In this document: piece by piece, positions 1 through 9,675 of the stretch
Numbering within the stretch: the first letter of the stretch is position 1
Layout: each line of letters begins with the position of its first letter
NCBI RefSeq assembly: GCF_001423425.1
Contig: NZ_LMNX01000003.1
Coordinates: forward strand, 467,044-531,043
Source: Rhizobium sp. Leaf306
GTDB lineage: Bacteria; Pseudomonadota; Alphaproteobacteria; Rhizobiales; Rhizobiaceae
Length of the DNA stretch: 64,000 bases
Reading direction: 5' to 3'
Made by a program: the position numbers and the translations under genes
Notes under the pieces: model-generated
What the model saw: only the letters and a program-made list of their open reading frames with translations
Databases searched by the model: none
What the model was told of the DNA's origin: nothing

Positions 1-105
1 ATGTTTGCGCTTCGGGTTGTAGAACATCTCGATATAGTCGAACACGTCCTGCCTGGCTTCGTCTCTTGAGCGATAGACCTTCCGGCGTATCCGCTCCCGC
101 TTCAA
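1..105 (-). pseudogene. C-terminal fragment of an IS3-family OrfB transposase
   Basis: Read on the minus strand, 35 codons give a peptide rich in Arg and Lys that ends in DYIEMFYNPKRKH, the usual C-terminal signature of IS3-family OrfB integrases. The reading runs off the left edge of the window. On its other side it stops at position 106, exactly where the next insertion sequence begins. The DDE catalytic core is absent from the visible part. The continuation of this transposase is not recognisable on the far side of the neighbouring element, so the fragment was probably cut by insertion followed by rearrangement. Confidence 0.75.
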
Positions 106-106
106 C

Positions 107-132
107 TGAACCGCGCCGGGTTTGCCGGAGGC
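107..132 (+). repeat. Left terminal inverted repeat of the IS3-family element
   Basis: The 26 bp begin TGAACCGCGCCGGGTTTGCC and match the reverse complement of 1441-1466 without a mismatch. The next base differs. This repeat defines the left boundary of the element. Confidence 0.93.
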
Positions 133-159
133 TCCAACTTCTGAGAAAGTGGAGTCATC

Positions 160-495
160 ATGAGCAAGACAACGAACAAGTTTTCACCTGAAGTCCGTCA
201 ACGTGCCATTCGTATGGTGCTGGATCACGAAGCCGAGCATCCATCCCGCTGGGCTGCCGTTTCATCTATTGTGGCCAAGATCGGCTGCTCGCCAGCCACG
301 CTGCATGAATGGGTGAAGAAGACCGAGGTCGACAGCGGTAAACGAGCAGGCCTGCCGAGCGATGTGGCCGAGAAGATGAAGGCTCTTGAGCGGGAGAACC
401 GGGAGCTTCGTCAGGCCAACGAGATTTTGCGCAAAGCTTCTGCATATTTCGCCATGGCCCCTAACGGTGAATGCGAGCATTCACCTACCGGGTAA
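160..495 (+). pseudogene. IS3-family OrfA (HTH protein) with altered C-terminus
   Basis: OrfA is the DNA-binding partner of the IS3 transposase. The first roughly 60 residues hold the helix-turn-helix ([15 protein letters not shown], then [15 protein letters not shown]), followed by a heptad-rich segment ([24 protein letters not shown], split here only for description) that mediates dimerisation. The frame continues normally to AYFAMA at about residue 100, then reads 11 unrelated residues to a stop at 495. If the 40 nt at 460-499 are removed, the frame reads on into KLDRPFKR and stops as ATGA over the orfB start, as in intact relatives. So the gene appears disrupted only at its end. Frameshift-dependent OrfAB production is probably lost. 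Confidence 0.8.
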
Positions 496-499
496 GAGG
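460..499 (+). other. Probable 40-nt palindromic insertion inside orfA
   Basis: This segment has no counterpart in the expected OrfA ending. It contains a perfect 9-bp inverted repeat, GGTGAATGC (466-474) and GCATTCACC (477-485), separated by two bases, with a further CCC/GGG pair outside. It brings a TAA stop and shifts the frame by one. The inference of insertion rests on how well orfA closes into orfB once it is removed, not on comparison with a sequenced parent. Confidence 0.5.
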
Positions 500-522
500 A
501 AGCTCGACCGCCCCTTCAAGCG

Positions 523-1427
523 ATGATCTCCTTCATCGACGAACACCGTAGCGTGTTCGGGGTCGAGCCGATCTGCAAGCTGCTGCCGATTGCCCCATCA
601 ACCTACCATGAGAATGTCGCCAAACGACTGGACGTGGATCGCCTGTCGGTCCGCGCCCGCAGCGATATCAGCCTGAAGATCGAGATCCGTCGCGTCTTCG
701 AGCAGAACTTTCGGGTCTATGGCGTTCGTAAGGTCTGGCGGCAGTTGAAGCGTGAAGGCTTCGACGCCGCCTGCTGCACCGTTGCTCGGCTAATGAGGTC
801 GATGAGCCTGCAAGGTGTTATTCGGGGAAAGCCGATCCGCACGACGTTCTCGGACAAGACGGCTCCAAGCCCGCTTGACCGGGTGAACCGCCAGTTTAAA
901 GCCCCTGCGCCAAACAGGCTGTGGGTTTCGGATTTCACCTATGTCGCTACTTGGCAGGGTTTTGTCTACGTGGCCTTTGTCATCGACGTCTTTGCTCGTC
1001 GCATCGTCGGCTGGCGGGCGAGCCGGACAGCACATGCAAGCTTCGTCCTCGATGCGCTGGAGCAGGCACTTCTTGATCGGCGTCCTGCGCATGGCGGCGG
1101 CCTTGTGCATCATTCGGATCGCGGTGTTCAATACGTTTCGATCAGGTATTCCGAACGCCTGGCAGAGGCAGGCATCGAGCCGTCCGTCGGGAGTGTCGGC
1201 GATAGCTACGATAAGGCGCTCGCAGAAACGATCAACGGTCTCTACAAGGCCGAGGTCATCCATCGGCGTGACCATGGAGGAGCTTCGAGACAGTGGAATT
1301 CGCCACTCTTGAATGGGTCGACTGGTTCAACCACCGACGACTTCTCGAACCGATTGGGAATATACCGCCAGCCGTAGCCGAGGAGCGATATTACGCCATG
1401 CTGGACGAAGCAGCCATGGCCGCATAA
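523..1427 (+). pseudogene. IS3-family OrfB integrase, frameshifted near the 3' end
   Basis: OrfB is the DDE integrase of the element. The conserved acidic residues are visible in the segments WVSDFTYVAT, HHSDRGVQY and KALAETINGLYKAEV. From the ATG at 523 the frame is open to about 1268. A single G appears to be missing there: restoring it after CATCGGCGT gives GPWRSF, then EFATLEWVDWFNHRRLLEPI and the usual tail to a TAA at 1425-1427. Without it the protein ends at 1377 with an unrelated tail. All three catalytic residues lie upstream of the lesion. A sequencing error cannot be excluded from one sequence alone. Confidence 0.85.
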
Positions 1428-1440
1428 CTTAAACGAAATG

Positions 1441-1466
1441 GCCTCCGGCAAACCCGGCGCGGTTCA
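1441..1466 (-). repeat. Right terminal inverted repeat of the IS3-family element
   Basis: Perfect 26-bp inverted copy of 107-132, lying 13 bp after the reconstructed orfB stop. Flanking bases on the two sides (AAC before, AGG after) do not form a target-site duplication. Confidence 0.93.
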
Positions 1467-1629
1467 AGGGCAGGCCGACATACGCATCAACGAATCGCTT
1501 CAATTCGTTGCGTTACACGACATATGTAGGCGCGAGCTCCCCAAGAGACTTCGATCATACGCCTTAAAGAAATTATAAGACTATATCAGGCGAGCGTTCC
1601 GTTCGAACATGCCGACGAGTTACCGGACG
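1467..1629. other. Short intergenic region with a small dyad
   Basis: No gene is recognised. A perfect 8-bp inverted repeat, CAACGAAT (1488-1495) and ATTCGTTG (1503-1510), flanks a 7-nt loop without a T-run, so it is not a convincing terminator. The sequence does not continue the transposase fragment found at 1-105. Confidence 0.5.
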
Positions 1630-2580
1630 TTACGCCGAGCGACGCGAGGGGAGAACGGCATGCACGGCCGTAACGCCGATGACGACGATGGCGCCGAGAA
1701 TGATGCCCAGCAAAGCCTGAAGCGAGGATGTCGTAAGCCACCCGACCACAGCCGGAGCAACCCCGATTGTAGTCGTCATGAAATGGGATGCCCCTTCTAT
1801 GACATGCTCGGGTGTTGACAGCCCGAGCCCATCCAGCCCGTGGACGACGATACTGCCGCCGACCCAGAGCATGGCCGCAGTGCCCACGGCCGCCAGGATC
1901 TGTAGAAACACCGGCACACCCTTGACCAGACTGCGGCCGATCACCCGTGCCGTACCAGATCCGGCCTTTGCCATGTGCAATCCGATGTCATCGGCCTTTA
2001 CGATGAAAGCCACGACTCCATAGACGGCAACCGTTATCAGCACTCCCACGGCAGCAAGCACCATGGCCTGGGTATAGATGCTGGAATCCGCAACATCGGC
2101 AAGCGTCAGGGCCATGATCTCTGCGGATAGGATGAAGTCCGTGCGGATAGCCCCGGCGACCTTTTGTTCTTCGAGCGCGACCGGGTCAACCGGTGTCGCC
2201 GAGTCACCCACATCGTGCGCGTGAGGAGCCAGCAGACCGTAGATTTTCTCAGCCCCTTCGAAACAAAGGTACAGGCCGCCGATCATCAACAGCGGGGTGA
2301 TCAGCCAGTCGGCGAAGTAGCCGAGCAGGAGGCAGATGGGCAGGAGGAAGACCAGCTTGTTGCGCATCGAGCCCAAAGCGATGCGCAAAATTATCGGAAG
2401 CTCCCGGGCCGGTGATAGCCCAACGACGTAGGTCGGGGTTACAGCCGTGTCGTCGATAACAACGCCTGCAGCCTTGACGCTTGCTTTTGCAGTCTGGGCC
2501 GCAACATCGTCCAGCGACGTAGCAGCCAGCTTCGCTATTGCAGCGATATCGTCGAGTAGTGCTATCAGGCCTGTCGCCAA
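1630..2580 (-). CDS. DUF808 / YedI-like inner membrane protein
   Basis: A 316-residue polytopic membrane protein matching the DUF808 family (E. coli YedI), whose biochemical role is not established. Recognisable points are the N-terminal ALLDDIA segment, the repeated LDD motif followed by an Ala-rich stretch, RELPII before the first long hydrophobic helix, the charged GAEKIYG turn, and several later hydrophobic helices. Length is normal for the family. The start used is a TTG at 2578-2580, preceded by GGAG seven bases upstream; no in-frame ATG gives a full N-terminus. The gene stands alone, with the IS element downstream and a 333-bp gap upstream. Confidence 0.85.
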   Translation of the reverse strand: MATGLIALLDDIAAIAKLAATSLDDVAAQTAKASVKAAGVVIDDTAVTPTYVVGLSPARELPIILRIALGSMRNKLVFLLPICLLLGYFADWLITPLLMIGGLYLCFEGAEKIYGLLAPHAHDVGDSATPVDPVALEEQKVAGAIRTDFILSAEIMALTLADVADSSIYTQAMVLAAVGVLITVAVYGVVAFIVKADDIGLHMAKAGSGTARVIGRSLVKGVPVFLQILAAVGTAAMLWVGGSIVVHGLDGLGLSTPEHVIEGASHFMTTTIGVAPAVVGWLTTSSLQALLGIILGAIVVIGVTAVHAVLPSRRSA

Positions 2581-2913
2581 CGAAATGCTCCGTTAATTTC
2601 CGATTGGACACTCACAACAGATCAATAGCACGTCAAGTTCCGTCATCTCTTTTCCGAGCTTTGCTTATGGTTCAGCTGTCCCCCGTCAGGCGAGTTGTCC
2701 ACGTACCACCAACTTGGCAGCAGCAGAAGTCGCTTTGACGCCAGCGCAGCTATCGCGTCTTGACGACGTCAGCGCGGTCGCCCGGGGATATCGCTGCACC
2801 GTACTCGATGACCCGCGTATTCAAGACCTTATTACAGGTAGCGAATCCGACTAGATGAGGTGAACGAGGCATAAGCTCACCCTCTTTCCGCATCCATCAT
2901 GAGCGTGTCTACC
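2581..2913. other. Intergenic region without a recognised gene
   Basis: About 330 bp between the DUF808 gene and the end of the SDR gene. It must hold the promoter of the DUF808 gene and the 3' end of the leftward catabolic operon. No strong terminator hairpin with a T-run was seen, and neither strand has an open frame resembling a known protein. Confidence 0.5.
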
Positions 2914-3678
2914 TCACCGTACCCACTGCATCCCGTCGATCTGGATGTCTTGTCCCGTGAGGAAGTTCGGCTCCGATGTCGCGAGGAAGGTGACCACGCT
3001 TGCCACATCCTGTGGCGTGCCGACGCGCTTCATAGCAATGCCGGCGGCGAGTTGGGCTTCTCGGGCGTCGATCATGGCGTTCGAGCGTTCCGTCTTGATC
3101 ACACCCGGGCAGATGGCGTTGACGACGATTTCGGGGGCGAGTTCCTTGGCGAGCGCCCGGGTCATGCCGAGAATACCGGCCTTGGCTGATGTATAGGCGA
3201 ATTTGCTGACAGCGCTGGTCACGCCACCGGTGTGGGCGTTCATCGACGACATATTGATGATCCGGCCGCCGCCGTTGCGGCGCATAAGGGGTACGGTCGG
3301 CTGGATATAATTGAAGGCACCCTTGAGATTGATATCGATCGTCGTGTCGAACTCGTCCTCGGTGATCTCCTCGATGCCCTTCGGCATCGGCTTTCCGGCA
3401 TTGTTGAACAGCACGTCGATACGGCCCCAGTTCGCATCGACCTCGGCGACGATCTCGGCGGCGCGTCGGTAGTCGCGCACGTCGGCGACGAAGGTCAGTG
3501 CCTGGCGGCCGAGATCGGCAATTTCGCCGGCGGTGCGAGCCAGATCGTCCTCGATCAGGTCGACTAGCACGATATCGAAACCGTGCTTTGCCAGATCCAG
3601 CGCGCAGGCGTGACCGATGCCGCGGCCGCCACCGGTGACGAGAGCCACTTTGCGGCTCGAGTCAGTCGTTTCAGACAT
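2914..3678 (-). CDS. SDR-family NAD(P)-dependent oxidoreductase
   Basis: A classical short-chain dehydrogenase of 254 residues. The cofactor motif TGGGRGIG is at about residues 15-22, the NNAG motif follows near residue 95, and the catalytic Ser with YTSAK is around residues 150-175. The C-terminus has the usual FLTGQDIQIDGM ending. The ATG at 3678 is chosen because it overlaps the stop of the upstream deacetylase gene by 8 bp and leaves only nine residues before the first strand; a longer in-frame reading starts inside that gene. It is the last gene of the leftward catabolic operon that starts at the creatininase-like gene. The substrate is unknown; oxidation of a hydroxylated breakdown product is an inference. 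Confidence 0.88.
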   Translation of the reverse strand: MSETTDSSRKVALVTGGGRGIGHACALDLAKHGFDIVLVDLIEDDLARTAGEIADLGRQALTFVADVRDYRRAAEIVAEVDANWGRIDVLFNNAGKPMPKGIEEITEDEFDTTIDINLKGAFNYIQPTVPLMRRNGGGRIINMSSMNAHTGGVTSAVSKFAYTSAKAGILGMTRALAKELAPEIVVNAICPGVIKTERSNAMIDAREAQLAAGIAMKRVGTPQDVASVVTFLATSEPNFLTGQDIQIDGMQWVR

Positions 3679-4555
3679 GGGCGTACTCCTTGGCAAAGCG
3701 GGCGATGTCGGCATGGGTGCCGAACCATACGTCGTCATATTGCTTTATGTGCCGGATCAGCTCTTCGAGGATGAAGATGCGCGAGCGGTAACCGGAGACA
3801 TGCGGATGCATGGTGAGCAGAAACAGGCCGCCTTCCTGGTAGGCGAGGTCGAACTCGCGCTTGAAGATGTCGAGTACGGCGGGCGGCGGCGTGTAGGGGC
3901 GGTGGGCGGTAAACCGGTTCATGTTGAAGTAGACGGCATCGTCGCGGATCCATTCGACGGGCAGTTCTACCATTCCCGTCGGTTCGCCGTTCTCGACCAG
4001 CTCGTAGGGATCGTCGTCGGCCATCAAGGATGAATCGTAGATCAGGCCCAGTTCGCGTTCGATCTCCAGCGTTACGTCAGAGAAATCCCAGGACGGGGTG
4101 CGCATGCCGACGGCCCGTACGCCGGTGATCTTTTCCAGCGTGTCGGCGGCGCGCAAATGCAGTTCGCGTTCCTTCTCCGGCGGGACCTTGGTGTTCACCT
4201 CGTGGATCCAGCCATGCAGGCCGATCTCGTGGCCCTCGGCGATGACTCGTTTCTGCTCGTCCGGATGAAGGAGGGCTGCAACGGCCGGCACGAAGAATGT
4301 GGCGGGCACGTCGGCAGCCTTCAGCGTTTCCAAGATGCGCGGTACACCGCGGCGATTGCCATATTGGCCCCATGACAGGCGACCGATGGATTCGCCGCCG
4401 TCGCGCAACTCGTTGGTCTCATGGTCGCTGTCGAAAGAGAGTGCGACGGCGCAGCGGGCGCCATTCTTCCAGGTCTTCGGCTTCAGCGAACGGCCGGCCC
4501 GCACCTTGTCGACCTTGCCGCGCCAGGTCGCTTCGTCCCATTCCCAGGGTTCCAT
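3671..4555 (-). CDS. Polysaccharide deacetylase-family hydrolase (imidase/HP0310-like)
   Basis: A 294-residue NodB-homology protein without a signal peptide, so probably cytoplasmic. The metal site is visible as SFDSDHE (Asp42, Asp44, His45) and HGWIH (His114, His118), and the late TMHPHVSGYRSR segment supplies further active-site residues. Cytoplasmic members of this branch include peptidoglycan deacetylase-like HP0310, PuuE allantoinase and cyclic-imide hydrolases. The last two cleave cyclic amide bonds, which fits a neighbourhood containing a creatininase-like enzyme and an isoaspartyl peptidase. The ATG at 4555 is preceded by GGAGG six to seven bases upstream. Upstream in-frame starts lie inside the ABC ATPase gene and were not used. 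The gene is 19 bp downstream of that ATPase gene. The exact substrate is not known. Confidence 0.82.
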   Translation of the reverse strand: MEPWEWDEATWRGKVDKVRAGRSLKPKTWKNGARCAVALSFDSDHETNELRDGGESIGRLSWGQYGNRRGVPRILETLKAADVPATFFVPAVAALLHPDEQKRVIAEGHEIGLHGWIHEVNTKVPPEKERELHLRAADTLEKITGVRAVGMRTPSWDFSDVTLEIERELGLIYDSSLMADDDPYELVENGEPTGMVELPVEWIRDDAVYFNMNRFTAHRPYTPPPAVLDIFKREFDLAYQEGGLFLLTMHPHVSGYRSRIFILEELIRHIKQYDDVWFGTHADIARFAKEYAHV

Positions 4556-4574
4556 ATCCCGTCCTCCGTTTAAG

Positions 4575-6295
<1,721 letters not shown>

Positions 6296-6299
<4 letters not shown>

Positions 6300-7171
6300 C
6301 GGCGGAGCCTCGGGTTGAGCTGGTCGCGGATCTGGTCGCCGACGAGATTGAGTGAGACGATGAAGATGATCAGCGCCAGGCCCGGATAGATCGAGATCCA
6401 GTAACGACCAGAGAGCAGATACTGGAAACCGTTGGCAATCAGCATGCCGAGCGACGGTTCGGTCGGCGGCAGGCCGACGCCCAGGAACGACAGCGTCGCT
6501 TCAAGCGAAATCGCGCTGGCGATCTGCACGGTGGCGACGACGATCAGCGGTGGTAGCGAGTTGGGCAGGATATGCCGCAGCACCACGCGCCATGGCGACA
6601 GAGGGATGGAGAGCGCCGCCTCGACATAATCCTTCTGCCGTTCGGCCGCCGCGGCACCATGGGCGGTGCGTGCGAAGTAGGCGTATTGGGCGAAGATCAG
6701 TGCGAGGATCAGCTGGTAGCGACCCTGGCCGAGGATTGCGGCGATGACGAAGGCGAGCAGAATGGCCGGGAACGAAAGCTGCAAGTCGACAATACGCATT
6801 ACGAGGCTTTCGAAGCGACCGCCGATATAGGCTGCGGCACAGCCGACCACGGCGCCGATCACGAAAGCGGTTCCGCTGGCGATGATGCCCATCTGCAGCG
6901 AGATCCGCAGGCCGTAGATGATGGCCGACAGCAGGTCGCGGCCTTGCGAGTCCGTGCCGAGCCAATGGGTGTAGCCGCCGGTACCGACGTAACCGGGTGG
7001 ACGCCGCGCGTCGCGCAGCACGAGATGCGCGAGGTCGTAAGGGTCCTGCGGTGTCACCAGCGGCGCAATCAGGGCTATGAACACGATGACAAACACGAAC
7101 ACGGCCGCGCCGGTGGCAACCTTGTTGCGGCGGAATTCATTGAGAAAACGGGAGAGTGGAGTGTCGCGCAT
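6296..7171 (-). CDS. Dipeptide-type ABC transporter permease (DppC-like)
   Basis: A 291-residue inner membrane permease of the OppC/DppC type. An N-terminal helix (FVFVIVFIALIAPLV) is followed by the LGTDSQGRDLLSAIIYG segment that begins the OppC_N/BPD_transp_1 region. Near residue 190 comes the EAA loop (DYVEAALSIPLSPWRVVLRH), which contacts the ATPase. Then come SFLGVGLPPTEPSLG and a C-terminal LVGDQIRDQLNPRLR. The start ATG overlaps the stop of the DppB-like gene by one base (TGATG), and its own stop overlaps the ATPase start by 4 bp, so the three genes are translationally linked. Confidence 0.93.
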
Positions 7172-8142
7172 CAGGCACGCCCCTTTCTCAAGCGCGGATC
7201 CAGCAGCGCATAGGTGAGATCGACCACGAAATTGATGACAATGAACAGGAGGGCGACGAACATCAGGTAGGCGACCATGACAGGACGATCGAGCGACGTG
7301 ATGCTGTCGATGATGAGCTTGCCGAGGCCAGGCCAGGAAAAGATCGTTTCGGTGACGACGGCAAACGCAAGCGTCGAGCCGAGTTCGAGGCCAAACACCG
7401 TGACCAGCGGAATGGAGATCAGCCGGAGCACATGCCGGCTCAGCACCGTGAACTCCGAAAGCCCGGCAGCGCGGGCGAATTTCACCGTGTCGCTGAGCAT
7501 CAGCTCGCGAGTGCCGGCGCGGGCAAGACGGATCATCAGCGAGAACTTGAACAGTGAGAGGTTCAACGCCGGCAAGATCATGTGGGAAAGGCCATCACCG
7601 GTCAGGAAACTGAAGTCGACGCCGAACAGGCTGGCGGTCTCGCCGCGTCCGCCGGCCGGCATGCAGCCGCATTGCACGGCAAACACCATGATCAGCATCA
7701 GGCCGAACCAGAAGGTCGGGACGGAAAAGCCGAGGATGGAAAGCGCCATGATGGCACGCGAGATGGGGCTGTGCGGCTTATAGCCGGCATACATGCCAAT
7801 CGGGATGCCGACGAGGCTGGCAAACAGCACGGCCGCCAGTGTCAGTTCGAGCGTTGCCGGGAGACGGGTCAGGATCAGTTCGCTGACCGGCATGTTGTAG
7901 ACGAATGAGCGGCCGAAATCACCGTGCAGGATACGCCCTACAAAGGTAAAATACTGCTGCCACAGCGGCTGGTCGAGACCGTATTGCGCGATGACGGCGG
8001 CGCGGATGTCTTGCGTTGCGTCCGGTGAGATCAGCACGTCGATCGGGTTGCCCACGGCATAGACGCCGCAGAATACCAGTGCCGACATGGCAAGGACCAC
8101 GATCAGCGCCTGCCACAGCCTTTGCAGGATGAATCCAAACAT
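7171..8142 (-). CDS. Dipeptide-type ABC transporter permease (DppB-like)
   Basis: A 323-residue permease with the OppB/DppB pattern. An N-terminal transmembrane helix follows FILQRLWQALIV. A periplasmic segment holds the LDQPLWQQY and GDFGRSFVY motifs, then come five more helices, an EAA loop (KFARAAGLSEFTVLSRHVLR) and the C-terminal LTYALLDPRLRKG. The usual GDP-type loop is reduced to GNPIDVL. The ATG at 8142 is preceded by AGGGAA. It lies 60 bp downstream of the creatininase-like gene with no terminator between them. Confidence 0.93.
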   Translation of the reverse strand: MFGFILQRLWQALIVVLAMSALVFCGVYAVGNPIDVLISPDATQDIRAAVIAQYGLDQPLWQQYFTFVGRILHGDFGRSFVYNMPVSELILTRLPATLELTLAAVLFASLVGIPIGMYAGYKPHSPISRAIMALSILGFSVPTFWFGLMLIMVFAVQCGCMPAGGRGETASLFGVDFSFLTGDGLSHMILPALNLSLFKFSLMIRLARAGTRELMLSDTVKFARAAGLSEFTVLSRHVLRLISIPLVTVFGLELGSTLAFAVVTETIFSWPGLGKLIIDSITSLDRPVMVAYLMFVALLFIVINFVVDLTYALLDPRLRKGRA

Positions 8143-8202
8143 TCGTTCCCTGTTCTCCCGTCTCGTGCGGGGTTCGAAAATGCGTCGTGTGTCAGGCGGT
8201 GG

Positions 8203-8904
8203 TCAGTGCCAGTCGCCTTCCAGCAGCGCGCGGGTTTCGGAAACGGCGACCTCCCAAATCGCAGCCATGTCTTCATCGGGGCGTTGGTAGAGACCGTGAT
8301 AATTGCCGTCGCCGAGCAGTTCACGCTTCTGCGCAGCGCCGACGCGGGCAAGCGCCGCGTAGTCGATCTGTGGCTTGGCAGTCGTCGGCTGACGCTCGTC
8401 GGTGGTGCGTGTCCAGGGGAAGTTCTCCATCCAAGACGCGTGCGATGCGGCGGGATCGGTCTGCTGCACCTTGGCCAGCGTCTGCGGCGCCCGCCACCAG
8501 TCGTGGAATTTGACCGATGCGTCGGGGTGGGCATTCAGCCATTCGGAAATCACCACCGTTGCCGGCGAGTTGCCGCCATGTCCGTTGACGATCAGGATAC
8601 GCCTGAAACCGGAGCGGTAGATGCTGTCGAGCAGATCCTCGATGACGCCGATATAGGTGGCGAGCGATAGCGTCAGCGTTCCCGGAAACGTTGCGAACGA
8701 GGAGGCAAGGCCATAAGGCACGACCGGAAAGACTGGAATGCCGAGCGGCTCGGCAGCATCGACCGAGACCTTTTCAGCCAGGATCATATCGGTCGCGAGA
8801 CTGAGATAGGCGTGCTGCTCGACGCTGCCGATCGGTAAAATACAGCGATCATCTTTTGCGACGCGCTCTTCGACTAGCATCCAGTTCATGTCGGCAATCT
8901 TCAA
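8203..8904 (-). CDS. Creatininase-family amidohydrolase
   Basis: A 233-residue cytoplasmic metal-dependent hydrolase of the creatininase family. Signature residues are visible: LPIGSVEQHAYLSLATD supplies Glu29, His31 and Asp39, and the later VNGHGGN loop supplies another ligand. Family members hydrolyse creatinine, cyclic or formyl amides, or 3-dehydro-inosose-type lactones, so the family alone does not fix the substrate. A TTG at 8904 is chosen because GAGGG lies seven bases upstream and it gives the KIADMNW N-terminus; an ATG at 8889 would remove five residues. It is the first gene of the leftward operon. The promoter region, shared with the divergent MarR gene, contains two identical 20-bp repeats. 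Confidence 0.85.
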   Translation of the reverse strand: MKIADMNWMLVEERVAKDDRCILPIGSVEQHAYLSLATDMILAEKVSVDAAEPLGIPVFPVVPYGLASSFATFPGTLTLSLATYIGVIEDLLDSIYRSGFRRILIVNGHGGNSPATVVISEWLNAHPDASVKFHDWWRAPQTLAKVQQTDPAASHASWMENFPWTRTTDERQPTTAKPQIDYAALARVGAAQKRELLGDGNYHGLYQRPDEDMAAIWEVAVSETRALLEGDWH

Positions 8905-9011
8905 TTCGCTACCCTCGTTCTCAAACTTCGCGCAACTGCGCAAAGAACGTTCTGTTTTCCGCATGGCCGCACAATATTTGTGCTTTCCGATGCTTTGTGT
9001 CGCATGAAGCA

Positions 9012-9083
9012 AAGTTCCATACGGGACTAAAAAAAGAAATTGACAGCCATTTAAACGATCGTCAAGTTCCATACGGGACTAAA
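9012..9083. promoter_or_regulatory. Two direct 20-bp repeats, candidate MarR operator
   Basis: The sequence AAGTTCCATACGGGACTAAA occurs at 9012-9031 and again, identical, at 9064-9083. The start-to-start distance is 52 bp, about five helical turns. Each copy is itself an imperfect dyad (AGTTCC/GGGACT). The pair sits between the divergent creatininase-like and MarR genes. A TTGACA -35-like hexamer lies at 9040-9045 between the copies, and the second copy would overlap the matching -10 position. This is what a self-regulating repressor site would look like. That the MarR protein binds here is inference. Confidence 0.6.
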
Positions 9084-9111
9084 CCTCACGAAGCTCGAAA
9101 GCGACCGAAGA

Positions 9112-9675
9112 GTGCGACAGACGCGTGGACCGACACTGGAGACCCTGCTGCGGGAGGGCGGAAAAGCCGCCGCCGGCACGCATGGCGTCGAGGACCTGGT
9201 ATCCGTGAAACTGTGGAAGAACCCCTGCTGGTTGTCGTTCCGGTTCAACTTTCTGGCGCTGCAGTTCAACGAGCCGATCTACCGACTGATCGAAAAGGAA
9301 CACGGCCTGGCGCGGCCGGAATTCGTCGTCATCTATTCGCTCGGCCTGTCCGACGGACTGACGGCCAGTGCCATCTGCAATTCCTCGGGCTTTCCGAAGA
9401 ACACGATCAGCCGGGCGATCCAGAAGCTGATCGACAAGAACATCGTCCGTCGCGAAATCGACCAGGCGGACCTCAGAAGTTTTGTCCTCTACATCACCGA
9501 GGAGGGCAGACGCATCGTCGATCAGGCCATGCAGCCGATGGTGGAGCGCGAGAGAGCCATGATCTCGTCGCTGACGCCTGCCGAACAGCTGATGTTGTCG
9601 GAACTGCTCGCCAAGGTCGTCGTCGATTCGCCCAACTGGCCACCAATGACAACAATAGAGGAGAACGAAGAATGA
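9112..9675 (+). CDS. MarR-family transcriptional regulator
   Basis: A winged-helix regulator of 187 residues. The recognition region is near residues 85-125 (LSDGLTASAICNSSGFPKNTISRAIQKL, described in two halves), followed by the wing DQADLRSFVLYITEEGRRI typical of MarR proteins. The GTG at 9112 has only a weak GAAG before it. A GTG at 9205, giving about 156 residues and the more usual family length, is an equally good start. The stop overlaps the ATG of the binding-protein gene as ATGA, so regulator and binding protein are translationally coupled. The likely operator is the 20-bp repeat pair just upstream. The effector is presumably the transported compound or a breakdown product. Confidence 0.85.
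   Translation: MRQTRGPTLETLLREGGKAAAGTHGVEDLVSVKLWKNPCWLSFRFNFLALQFNEPIYRLIEKEHGLARPEFVVIYSLGLSDGLTASAICNSSGFPKNTISRAIQKLIDKNIVRREIDQADLRSFVLYITEEGRRIVDQAMQPMVERERAMISSLTPAEQLMLSELLAKVVVDSPNWPPMTTIEENEE

Larger units (their letters stand above)
107..1466 (+). mobile_element. IS3-family insertion sequence, 1360 bp, inactivated
   Basis: The element is bounded by perfect 26-bp inverted repeats and holds the two-gene orfA/orfB arrangement of the IS3 family. OrfA has the helix-turn-helix and leucine-rich tail, and OrfB has a DDE integrase core. It resembles the group in which orfA ends in a DRPFKR-like peptide with a stop overlapping the orfB start as ATGA, but the exact group (IS51-like or similar) is a guess. 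Both genes carry lesions: a 40-nt insertion in orfA and a one-base loss near the end of orfB. No 3- to 4-bp target duplication is seen at the borders, which suggests later recombination or deletion. Confidence 0.9.

Noticed and set aside
1488-1510. Hairpin near the IS right end as a terminator
   Set aside because: No T-run on either strand and no transcript that clearly needs it.
8856-9671. N-terminal extension that would join to the binding protein at 9672
   Set aside because: This reading runs in a different frame across the well-supported MarR gene, and the signal peptide begins at the 9672 ATG.
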